DNA from: Rodentolepis nana
Taxonomy: Eukaryota; Platyhelminthes; Cestoda; Cyclophyllidea; Hymenolepididae
Length of the DNA stretch: 12,205 bases
Direction: 5' to 3'
NCBI GenBank assembly: GCA_900617975.1
Contig: UZAE01014687.1
Span: 1-12,205, forward strand
Part shown: in pieces, positions 1 to 7,105 of the stretch
How the letters are laid out: each line of letters opens with the position of its first letter
Numbering within the stretch: position 1 is the stretch's first letter
Position numbers and translations under genes: made by a program
Notes under the pieces: model-generated
Seen by the model: only the letters and a program-made list of their open reading frames with translations
The model's database searches: none
What the model was told of the DNA's origin: nothing

Positions 1-493
1 GAATAATGGTAGAGATTCGGCTTATCAAATATTTCAAAGAAGCGCGATCGTTGGAAAACTGAAATTAATAACTTTTAGAACTATTATATGCGAAGCAAAG
101 AACAGCAAATATTTCAAATATGGCATTTCACAATTAATAGCTTTACTATGAAATTATGTTCAAAGTTGGTGCCCAGCTTGCATCTCATTAGAATCAGGTG
201 TTCTCAAAGTAAACTAACATGAATAATTGTCATATGCTTTCTGACTGTTGTTTCACATCGAGTATGAATAGCTAAGTATATGCGTTTGCCTTTGCCAAGC
301 CAAACATTTAACCATACTTGAAATGGAAGTTAAAAAATAGAACTGTTTTCAAGCGTTTCATGGAAACCTTAATTTTTATGAAGTGTTGACTCCGTTACCA
401 CTTTTTCTCATTTTGATGTTCCTTCCCTCTGTAAAGCCCGAAGTTAGCTTAAGAGCTAATTTTAAGTAGCATAAAGTTCGACGTTTGAAGTGA
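1..493. other. Non-coding stretch, nothing recognised
   Basis: AT-rich sequence with no reading frame of note, no RNA gene and no repeat that I could match elsewhere in the window. It leads into the first TGTAGC element. Confidence 0.5.
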
Positions 494-646
494 ATACTTA
501 CTCGAAAAATATATTCCGTGCATTGCGTGTTTTCTCTATGGCCGAGCCAAAGATAAGCTAGTTCTCGGAGTGTGGCTAGATGTAGGAATATCTGCCACAG
601 AGATTTCTGAGTCAGTCAGGTTATATAAGTGTAGCCATCCGCCACA
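494..646 (-). mobile_element. TGTAGC element, copy 1 (partial)
   Basis: On the minus strand this begins with a damaged form of the family end TGTAGCGGATYGCTAC at 646 and runs left. It shares with copies 2-4 a core reading roughly GACTCAGAAATCTCT, then CATCTAGC, then an A-rich block ending near TTTTTCGAGTAAGTAT. Similarity fades beyond about 494, so only the first 150 bp or so of the 330-370 bp element is recognisable. The terminal palindrome carries several substitutions, so this looks like one of the older copies. The family is interpreted under the copy at 2080. Confidence 0.8.
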
Positions 647-708
647 AGCAGGCATATAACAACAATTGGTTTTTCTAAATACATCACAATTTCGATCTAA
701 AATAAATT

Positions 709-939
709 ATGCAATTTAACAAATTTATGGAGGAAATTATATCTAGAGCTTTGTCAACCGTGAGAAAATGTGGAAATGTGAGAATCAGCACTAAAGATTT
801 TCAAAATGTGGGTCGAAATGCTAGAGATTTAGTCCAGCAAATGGGAATGAGAAGTTTGCAACTCGATTACTTCGAAAAAAATAAAATTTCACTTTTCATG
901 GCATCGACTTATGTTTTGAGATGTGCTAGTATATTGTAA
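709..939 (+). CDS. Small uncharacterised ORF, 76 aa, with a repeated C-terminal tail
   Basis: I do not recognise the family. The ATG is at 709 and the TAA stop at 937-939. Composition is mixed and charged (for example FMEEIISRALSTVRKCG near residue 7 and FQNVGRNARDLVQQMG near residue 31), unlike the F/I/Y/N-rich chance frames typical of DNA this AT-rich. There is no signal peptide, membrane segment or known motif. The support is that the C-terminus LFMASTYVLRCASIL plus stop recurs on the minus strand at 2578-2624 as LFMASTSVLGCASML plus stop, in the same frame. The stop codon overlaps an AATAAA. It starts 62 bp after the TGTAGC element copy 1. It may be the last exon or 3' end of a transposon or multicopy gene; the true start may lie upstream or in another exon. 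A chance ORF remains possible. Confidence 0.3.
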   Translation: MQFNKFMEEIISRALSTVRKCGNVRISTKDFQNVGRNARDLVQQMGMRSLQLDYFEKNKISLFMASTYVLRCASIL

Positions 940-1055
940 TAAAATATTGCCGATAAGACTTCATACGTTCCATAGAGTTCCAACCACCTTTGCGCACATC
1001 TAGATACGACTGCTAAATCTGATTTTTTTGATTTGGCATTTAATCGCATTTTCTA
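860..1055 (+). repeat. Dispersed repeat G, copy 1 (ORF tail plus 3' flank)
   Basis: Matches the reverse complement of 2462-2648. The best-conserved parts are TTTTCATGGCATCGACTT, then GTAATAAAAYATTGCC, then ATAAGAYTTCATACG, then the element CATTWAATCG (1037-1046 here). The match covers the last codons of the 709-939 ORF, its stop, a poly(A)-type signal and about 115 bp downstream, as expected for the 3' end of a transcribed unit. Sequence upstream of about 860 is not shared with the other copy. Confidence 0.8.
938..943 (+). promoter_or_regulatory. Putative poly(A) signal overlapping a stop codon
   Basis: AATAAA begins at the second base of the TAA stop at 937-939 (TAATAAA). The same overlap is present in the minus-strand copy, where AATAAA is the complement of 2574-2579. 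The hexamer is common by chance in AT-rich DNA; its conservation with the stop in both copies is the only real support. Confidence 0.4.
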
Positions 1056-1072
1056 CTAAATTCTATTAGTAG
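1053..1072. other. Perfect small hairpin downstream of repeat G
   Basis: CTACTAA (1053-1059) pairs with TTAGTAG (1066-1072) around a 6-nt loop. It follows the conserved CATTTAATCG by 6 bases. The other copy of repeat G also has a hairpin just after the equivalent CATTAAATCG, with unrelated stem sequence. Confidence 0.5.
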
Positions 1073-1287
1073 TAAAAACATTAATTTATAAATTATATCA
1101 TTTGACCGCAGGCACAATATCAATATTATATTGACAATAAACGTCAGTAATTAGACATTATTTCTCCATCCATTGCATTTGCAAGAAATCTCTTCGAATT
1201 TTAATACAAATTTGGTGTAAAATCGCTCTAATTGTACAAGCATGTTTAGAGTAAATAATTTAGGTACTGAAATACACTTGATTTTAA
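1073..1287. other. AT-rich spacer, nothing recognised
   Basis: No gene, RNA or matching repeat was seen between the G-repeat hairpin and repeat D. Confidence 0.4.
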
Positions 1288-1523
1288 TTTTTCCAAGGCG
1301 AAGGTAGAAAAAAGGGGAGGTGAGTACTGTGAAGTAGTCAAATAGGACATACAGTGGGATCATAGCAATTTGAAGTCACAAGTCAAATGTCGGTTAATAG
1401 ACATTTTTTGCCGTATCAATGTGTAGGCTGGCCAAAGTGCACCATGTGGAGGAATGTTTATCGCCCACCATTAATGTGAATATTAGTAGTCAATCGTAAA
1501 ACAGACGCGTTAATTATAAGAAA
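1288..1523 (+). repeat. Dispersed repeat D, left copy
   Basis: Matches the reverse complement of 11970-12202 along its length at roughly three-quarters identity by eye. Shared landmarks in order are GAGTACTGTGAA, ATCAATGTGTA, then GGCC, then GTGCACCA, and AGACGCGTTA. No coding capacity or terminal repeat is visible. The right-hand copy runs to the end of the window, so the outer boundary of the repeat is not defined. Confidence 0.85.
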
Positions 1524-1572
1524 TAAAAGAATCCAATGAACTGAAGTGAAGTAAAGCAAATTCAGATAAAGG

Positions 1573-1894
1573 CAATTTATTTCATTGCGGAATTTATGGT
1601 GAGTCTACGAATTCTGTTTTATTCCCATCATTATTAATTAATTATTAATTAAATCTTGAGCGTTAGAAACGGATTTCAAGAATTAGATCAGTTTCTTAAT
1701 GAAAAACTCAAAAATTCCAAAGATTGCACATATCTTTATTTGATATTATTTAACTTTTAATTACAATGTTATGAAAATCAATTAGTTTTAGTCATAAGGT
1801 TGGCTAACCAGTTCAAGTTATGGTTAATTAAAGTGCATTGATATTAAATTTTATCAGGCATGAGCAAGTCTTGAAATTCACAACTTACTTTAGC
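1573..1894 (+). repeat. Dispersed repeat F, left copy
   Basis: Direct-orientation match to 11391-11733. Landmarks are AATTCTGTTTTAT followed by C residues (1610-1625), TTGCACATATCTTTATTTG, then a longer well-aligned stretch from about 1775 to 1894 centred on AAGGTTGGCTAACC. It is non-coding, with stops in all frames. Confidence 0.75.
1631..1652 (+). repeat. 11-bp tandem dimer
   Basis: TTATTAATTAA occurs twice in exact tandem, inside repeat F. It is absent from the F copy at 11391-11733, so it arose after the copies separated. Confidence 0.85.
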
Positions 1895-2079
1895 AAAAAA
1901 GGCGCTCTCAAGAAATGTATTTGTCTTAAATTGATTGTGCATTTAGAGGAAAAGAAATGCCAAATTCCGATTACAATTCACAGATGGTTTTTAAAATTCA
2001 ATTAGTGGAGAAATGAATGCTTTCAAATTGACGTCAATTGCTCTATATTGCTTTCAGTAGTAAATTTTACTCTTGTATT

Positions 2080-2413
2080 TGTATCGGATTGCTACTTTAT
2101 TAAAGCCTGACCAACTCAGAAATCTCTATGGCAAATTCTCCTACATCTAGCTAGACTCCCAGAACCAGCTAAGTTATTGCCCAGCTATAAAGGAAACAGA
2201 CGTGTAGCACGGAGCACGTTTATTCAGTGGTTACATTGCGGATAAAGTGCGTACAGGAAGGAAACTCAGGCATACAACATGCCGGATTTTGGTAAAACAG
2301 GTGAGGGCCATTGAGCTGCTATTGGCTGCGTGCTCATGTCCTCAAACCGTACGCGAGGTTGTACGGTCGCACCTCAAACCTATGCGTACGCGCATGCAAT
2401 GACGTGCCCCACA
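2080..2413 (+). mobile_element. TGTAGC element, copy 2 (solo-LTR-like)
   Basis: Begins TGTATCGGATTGCTAC, a mutated form of the palindromic end TGTAGCGGATCGCTACA, and ends at CCCCACA, a tail also found at the end of copy 3. It aligns with copy 3 throughout: the GACTCAGAAATCTCT-like core, CCAGCTATAAAGGAA, TAGCACGGAG followed by ACGTTTAT, TTGCGGATAAAGTG, a GCCGGATT/GGCGGATT block, and a distal GC-richer block with GGTTGTA and CGCACCTC. A length of 330-370 bp, a TG...CA outline and an internal TATA box fit a solo long terminal repeat, but no clear target-site duplication is seen here. A non-LTR repeat with a terminal hairpin is the alternative. Confidence 0.75.
2186..2306 (+). promoter_or_regulatory. 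Promoter-like block inside TGTAGC element copy 2
   Basis: In order: TATAAAGG at 2186, an initiator-like TCAGTGG with its A at 2226, an ATG at 2279 in the context ACAACATGCC, and a consensus-like splice donor ACAG/GTGAGG with GT at 2301-2302. The TATA-to-initiator distance (40 bp) is longer than the usual 30 or so. The predicted peptide before the donor is only MPDFGKTG. The TATA box and the ATG are kept in copy 3, the donor is not. Read as LTR promoter elements, with low certainty. Confidence 0.35.
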
Positions 2414-2427
2414 TTACTCCCCCCCTT

Positions 2428-2466
2428 GAGCGTTTGTTGGAACCTAAAAGGAGAAAGGAAACGCTC
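2428..2466. other. Stem-loop, 8-bp perfect stem
   Basis: GAGCGTTT (2428-2435) and AAACGCTC (2459-2466) are exact inverted repeats with a 23-nt loop. In the minus-strand sense the stem follows the conserved CATTAAATCG element of repeat G, at the position where the other G copy has a different hairpin. Confidence 0.6.
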
Positions 2467-2648
2467 GATTTAATGACTGTACATAGTCGGTAGATTTTCG
2501 GCCCTAGAGAAACAGGGTTTTGGGTAGAGGTGGTTTAAACACTGTAGCTCGTATGAAATCTTATGGGCAATGTTTTATTACAACATACTTGCACATCCCA
2601 AAACAGAAGTCGATGCCATGAAAAGGAAAGTGTAATTTCGTCGAGGTA
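2462..2648 (-). repeat. Dispersed repeat G, copy 2, with the truncated ORF tail
   Basis: Reverse-complement match to 860-1055. On the minus strand it encodes LFMASTSVLGCASML and then stops (stop complement at 2578-2580), followed by an overlapping AATAAA, ACATTGCCCATAAGA and TTCATACG. The upstream part of the 76-aa ORF is missing: homology ends near 2648, about 70 bp before the LINE poly(A) at 2719. It is treated as a broken 3' remnant of the same gene or element as the ORF at 709. Confidence 0.75.
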
Positions 2649-2854
2649 AAATTAATAAACGTTGAGGCTCATATCTAGGAAAATAATTATCAGAAATTTA
2701 GTCATTTAAAATTGCAAATTTTTTTCAAACGACAGGATTTATGGTATTTATCATCAGCCCTTAAACTTTGGCTTCAGCTTCCCCCAAGGGTGGGGGTACA
2801 TTTATAGCAATTAATTAAAAGCAGTTCATTAGCTGTCCTCTTGCTACTTGAATC

Positions 2855-3476
2855 CCTGGGATTTTGTCGTTGCCTTTAAAGCTGGACACCGAATCAAGTG
2901 GGTCTTTTCCATTATATCTTGTAGGTTACATAGGGGGGGGGGGGCATGTGGGCTGAGTGAATATTCCCAATCTGTAAAGATGTTTTAGCAGGCAATCGTG
3001 TCCGGTACGTTGCCAAAACTCAGCAACGGCTTCGATTCTTGACCAGTCGGATATGAAGGAGATTGCTACTGTCCACAGTTTCCCTTTGTTTGCGCTTTAA
3101 GTTCGTTGCACCTTGAGGTCTTGAATTCTAACCTGATTAAGGCCATCATTGTGTGGAAAGACATCGGCCCGTTTATACCTTACAAAATTATTGTCCCCTT
3201 CTTAGCAAGTGTGTCAGCAAGCTCATTGCCTTTAATGCCACAGTGACCAGGAATCCATTGTAGAACCACTGTTTTGTTTTTCTCTCTCATCAGCTGATAG
3301 AATTTTTTTCGTATATCTTAGCTGTTTTGGAGGTTCTCTGTTTCCAATTGAGTAAATTGCTGACTGTGAGTCCAAAAGTAATACTGCTTTGGTGAATTTC
3401 GTATAGAGGCGACATAATTGATTTTGTGATATCCTTTTAGTCTACATTTTGGCCTTCAAAAGCAGCTCTATTGTTT
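2855..3476 (-). pseudogene. LINE ORF2 C-terminus: RNase H and zinc-knuckle, frameshifted
   Basis: Fragments in at least three frames give a recognisable protein. AVLLLDSQSAI (near 3355-3390) holds the aspartate of the RNase H DSQ motif. TVVLQWIPGHCGIKGNELAD (3213-3272) is the family's diagnostic W-x-P-GH-x-G...GNE-x-AD block, with its final catalytic aspartate. Then comes EAVAEFWQRTGHDCLLKHLY (around 2980-3040), then PTC with HLIRCPAL (2880-2900), the usual cysteine/histidine-rich tail of these proteins. A stop (TAA) follows GTIIL, a further stop lies near 3068, and a frame change separates each block. A run of C residues replaces the expected Pro-Leu-Cys codons. In the LINE life cycle this domain removes RNA from the RNA-DNA hybrid; this copy cannot make it. 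Confidence 0.85.
2933..2944 (+). repeat. G12 homopolymer
   Basis: Twelve consecutive G lie within the LINE zinc-knuckle codons (C12 in the coding sense). It disrupts the expected CPLC motif and shifts the frame. Confidence 0.9.
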
Positions 3477-3487
3477 AATTAAACAAT
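3470..3487. repeat. 18-bp perfect palindrome
   Basis: ATTGTTTAATTAAACAAT reads the same on both strands. It coincides with the approximate 5' break of the LINE fragment. No further role is visible. Confidence 0.6.
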
Positions 3488-4375
3488 TATTAGGATCATT
3501 AATACTCAAGACAGTATTTGAATCATTGCCGGAATCACGAATCAATACAGTCCATGTTCATATAGTTTTATTTCCCAAGTACAAAAAACTCTTAAACCAA
3601 AGCTACAAAAATTGTTAAGAATAAATAAGCGCAAGGGGATTTAAAATAATTGCAAAGTCAATTTGAAAAAAAAGATTTTAATCTACTGCCATATATTTAT
3701 ATATATAACACAAAAATAAATCTTATTTCGATCCATTTATAGAAAATTTTGTCCCATTAGTGCTTATTCCTTTTAGAAAACGTGCAAACGGAATCGATGC
3801 TTCTTGTATCCCATCTCCTAAAAACAGAATAATAATATTATTTGTAATGATCATTGTAATTTTACTACAAGCATTGTTGTCTTAATATCATCAACTCAAG
3901 CAATTAGATACTACAAATCTGGCTTTACGGCCTCGAACACACAATTTGGGATAGAATAGACTACGCATGCTTGTTCGGTAAAATTGACAAACAGTTGATT
4001 GAGTAATGGAACGTCGGCAAGCGTTATATTAACGTAATCTATATTAGGTTTCGCAAGAAAATGTCTGACTAATAAGCAGGTAATCGTTACCATACGCTAC
4101 TTTACCTATCCAGACAGTTTCATTTCAATATCAATGTTAATGGCATAAGGTAGCATAAAAAACACCAATCTCCTAAAAGATGTGGAATTTAAGGTGATCA
4201 GGAAACTAAGTTTATACTCTTTCCGCTTTCCCTTTTTGTGTTGCGACAATTCTTGAACATGTTTAATCTGGTAATTGTACACCATCTAATGCAAAATTAA
4301 TATTTATTAGCAACAAGTTTAAAACGACAAAATTGATTATCATTTGCCAGGACATGTCTTTAGTTTAATACAGGC
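3488..4375. other. Non-coding stretch with one doubtful minus-strand ORF
   Basis: No repeat match, RNA gene or known domain was found. A minus-strand frame at 3911-4093 (60 residues, containing NITLADVPLLNQLFVNFTEQ) reads more protein-like than its surroundings, but matches no family I know and has no duplicate copy. A stop lies just upstream in frame. It may be an exon relic or chance. Confidence 0.35.
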
Positions 4376-4715
4376 TTATCCTTCCCCTTTTTATGCTATT
4401 TAATTGCCTCAGTGCACTTTTTTTAAAATTCAATGTAAGGTCCTTTAATTGCTTAGCGTCAAATGACTTATAAAACATAGAAGAAACATGTCTAAACTTG
4501 TTTAAGTAAGTTCAATGCTTTCTGCTATCAACTTTCATTATGCCACAGAATGTGCTAGCCTTAATTTTTTCTCAAACTGAGAATACATTGCGGTTATAAT
4601 GAACGTTTATTGTTTTGCAAAACTCGCCAATTAAAATAACTTTTCTTGTTTTAATAATAAAATACATTTATCAAAAAAATATTGTTTTCAGTTTCATTTC
4701 AATAGGTTTGTTGAC
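4376..4715 (+). repeat. Dispersed repeat A, left copy
   Basis: Direct-orientation match to 11051-11386. Landmarks are ATTTAATTGC near TCAGTGCA, GTCCTTTAATT-like, ATGCCACAGA near GTGTTAGCC-like, CGCCAATTARAATAACTT, and a final AATTAGGTTTGTT-like block. It is AT-rich and non-coding. No terminal repeats were found. Confidence 0.85.
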
Positions 4716-5257
4716 TAAACTATAACCAGTGACCGATCCGGGGATTTACAAGTCCGAAAGGTATACAGAAGTTAAAATAACGAATCCGTTCCCGATCACA
4801 CATTCATTCAATAGCTTGTTTTTTTAAATAGAAAAAAATAAAATACAGATATTCAAAAAAACATTTTTTACCAAAAGAACAATTTTTTTTAATTAATTGC
4901 GATAAGGTTGTCCATTTCAGTCTTTAAATCTATTTATTTCAAACGTGTCATTTCAAATTTACGCTTTTCATTGATTTATTCTGCTTGTACGTTTTTAATT
5001 GAGATTTCAATTTGGCTATATATCGAAGACTTTTTTCATCACCTTAATAAAATTAAATGGTTTATTTTGTATTTCCACTTTTGCACTTATTCAAAATTCA
5101 AATCATTGAGTTGGAAATTAGACATCATTTGGAGATAAAACTTTCTATCATGCATTCGCAAATGTCAGACAAGTCAGGAAATCAAAAGGATATCAGCTTT
5201 CCCTCACAAATTATAATTGCAATGTAGAAAAATGTCAAAATAGGTTAAACAGGCTAA
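4716..5257. other. Non-coding stretch, nothing recognised
   Basis: AT-rich with long A/T runs (about 4855-4895). A plus-strand frame of 76 codons near 4908 is rich in F, I, S and Y and has no support; it is most likely chance. Confidence 0.4.
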
Positions 5258-5271
5258 AAGATTTAAATATT
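5258..5271 (+). repeat. Target-site duplication, left copy
   Basis: AAGATTTAAATATT, identical to 5319-5332, abuts the T run of the LINE fragment. The last base is shared with the T run, so the boundary is uncertain by 1-2 bp. Confidence 0.85.
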
Positions 5272-5318
5272 TTTTTTTTTTTTCAAATGGCAGGCTTTAT
5301 GATATTTATCATTAGCCC
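5272..5318 (-). mobile_element. 47-bp 5'-truncated LINE insertion with poly(A)
   Basis: On the minus strand it reads GGGCTAATGATAAATATC...GCCATTTG followed by 12 or more A residues. It matches the 3' end of the LINE at 2719-3476 (GGGCTGATGATAAATACC...GTCGTTTG plus A). Exact 14-bp duplications flank it. Only the last 35 or so bases of the element were copied, an extreme 5' truncation typical of failed target-primed reverse transcription. Confidence 0.9.
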
Positions 5319-5332
5319 AAGATTTAAATATT
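5319..5332 (+). repeat. Target-site duplication, right copy
   Basis: AAGATTTAAATATT, identical to 5258-5271, directly follows the 5' end of the truncated LINE. Confidence 0.85.
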
Positions 5333-5780
5333 GTTCAACGAAGTCAAAAGACGTTACTTTCCATTCGCAATTGATACCGTGATAACAAAAAGCGTACAAA
5401 GAAGGTAGAGATGACAACGCACTTCCATGTAATGTGTAATTAGATCTGTGGATTTTGATCAATGGTTATATAATGTGTGTAAAAAATCTATAATTAGACA
5501 GGTAAAATGACCGTTATGTATCACCTTTGCACATCAATATGAAGTCAAATTCCCATTATGAAAAGTAAATATTATAATATGCATGGAATTATTGATGGTC
5601 AAAGATGGAAGATTTATCAGTTAGTGCAGTTTATTTGTAGAAATAATAACCCTCTATTATGGAGAAAAAAGTCAAATTCACGACCTTTATTTCTTTTATT
5701 GCCATCTAAATGAGGCGAAACTAGTTGAAATTATTTGGGTAGTCAGCCGATTCCACGGATCCATAATTAAATTTATGTCA
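5333..5780. other. Non-coding stretch, nothing recognised
   Basis: No long frame, RNA gene or matched repeat was found between the LINE micro-insertion and repeat B. Confidence 0.4.
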
Positions 5781-5925
5781 ATTATTGTAATTCACTGTTA
5801 CAAGTTATAATACCTTGTAATGTTATAAGACATTAAAATTCTAAATTCATGCATCGCAATGTAAGTCACTTACTACTATAAATTTATTATTAAACAAACA
5901 ACCGAAGAGCATTTCGTTTGTTTTT
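5781..5925 (+). repeat. Dispersed repeat B, left copy
   Basis: Direct-orientation match to 10844-10982. Landmarks are AGTTATRATACC, then TGGTAATGTT-like, TAAGACATTA, CTAAATTCAT, and RTCACTTACTA. It contains the exact odd palindrome GTAAGTCACTTAC (5861-5873) and ends in a hairpin, AAACAAAC (5892-5899) with GTTTGTTT (5916-5923). Confidence 0.8.
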
Positions 5926-5967
5926 AAAAAAAAATTAATTTAATTTAATAAAAAATCATGCTGTTTT

Positions 5968-7105
5968 AATTATAGTCCAATGGACGCGTTTGGCAGCAAT
6001 GGTTTCAAAGGCAGAAATTGAATAAAACGGAAACGGTTTTACATTTTAGATTTTTTCAAATTGATAAATATGTAGTACTTTTTATACACGAATACCTATT
6101 GGAACATGAATGCTTATGCAAAATGAAAATAAATGATCAAATAGAGCTGCCTCATTAGTCAAATCGCTGAATTAATACTTCGAGTAATTTTGATGAAAAT
6201 AAAATTATAAAATATTTATTTTGTAAAATAATAGTACTGATGTAGCCATATATATCAAACATTAGCCAGCCTCAACAAAACTTAGACTACATACTTTCCG
6301 AAAGAAATATTCAAATTTGATTCATTTACTTTGTTGCGTCCATGCAACACAATCACAGTTAAGACGAAAAAACATATTCGCGGTAAGTCATTTGGGTGGG
6401 TTCAATATGAAAGCGTTTAATTTCAGCAGCTTTTATTAAAACATGTGACATTAGGAAGACGATGGGTTTGAAAGAGAATTCGATGGTCTAAAAGATTGAT
6501 GATACTGGTGAGGACGCAAATCGGTTCTGTGAACGCGGAGATAATGTCTTAACAATGCAATTGCTTAATGGGACCATAGGTTGCGTATTGAAGTAATACG
6601 TATCTCATTTGTATGTGAAATTACCTTAAAGCGTAAATCTCTATTAAATTCTTATGACCTCAAGCATATTGGCGACAAATATTTGTTCATAATGTATATG
6701 GTTTTTGAAATAGAGAAAACATGTAAGCTGATTGCTCACAAGTTGACTTGCTTTGACGAAAACCATTTAAGGGCGACGAATTTACACATAAAAATATTTC
6801 AGACAGTTCAAACAGTTTACATTCGTGCACGTTTAGGGTAGAAACCATTCATTTGTGAAACGAATGTAGGATGTGTTTCCTCGTTTTTTCGTTATTCTAA
6901 AAATATTTAAGCACTGTTCAAAAATATTTGCATCAAATAATCTTCTACATTTAATTCCATTTTAAGGGTAGACAACATAATCAGGAAATACATAAATATT
7001 AAAGAAGAAGCAGGCAAAATAGTGAGCAATACAATTTTAGGGTTTTCAACAAGTGAGTTCCAATTAAGTTGAAAGCGAATCATACAAAGTGGAAATAATA
7101 AGAGA
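5968..7105 (+). repeat. Large inverted repeat, left arm
   Basis: Matches the reverse complement of about 8240-9831. The outer 600 bp (5968-6570) is best conserved, with blocks such as GCGTTTGGCAGCAATGG, AATACCTATTGGAA and CAAACATTAGCCAGC, and is roughly 80% identical by eye. Similarity continues more weakly through 6650-6880 and 6905-7105 (ATATTTGCATCAAATAATC, ATAATCAGGAAATRCATAAAT). It lacks the TGTAGC element found in the right arm, so it serves as the empty site. The 86-codon frame at 6581 is broken in the other arm and is not supported as a gene. Confidence 0.85.

Larger units (their letters stand above)
2719..3476 (-). mobile_element. 5'-truncated non-LTR retrotransposon (RNase H-bearing LINE)
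   Basis: Read on the minus strand, a broken reading frame with a LINE RNase H domain is followed by a zinc-knuckle-like tail, a 3' untranslated region ending GGGCTGATGATAAATACC...GTCGTTTG, and a short poly(A) of 7 (T run at 2719-2725). The same 3' end occurs at 5272-5318. RNase H at the end of ORF2 is typical of the I/R1/LOA-type groups of insect LINEs; I cannot place it more exactly. The body lacks reverse transcriptase and endonuclease, so it was 5'-truncated on insertion or later deleted. No convincing target-site duplication was found. The inner (5') boundary is approximate, near an 18-bp palindrome at 3470-3487. Confidence 0.85.

Noticed and set aside
1151..1363. 70-aa minus-strand ORF
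   Set aside because: It straddles the edge of repeat D and is not kept in the second D copy.
2311..2493. 60-aa plus-strand ORF
   Set aside because: It runs from inside TGTAGC copy 2, through a C run, into the reverse side of repeat G. It is not conserved in copy 3.
4908..5138. 76-aa plus-strand ORF
   Set aside because: Composition is what AT-rich chance frames give (F, I, L, S, Y), with no motif and no second copy.
6581..6841. 86-aa plus-strand ORF in the left arm
   Set aside because: The equivalent region of the right arm is full of stops upstream, and the partial peptide similarity only reflects DNA similarity of the arms.
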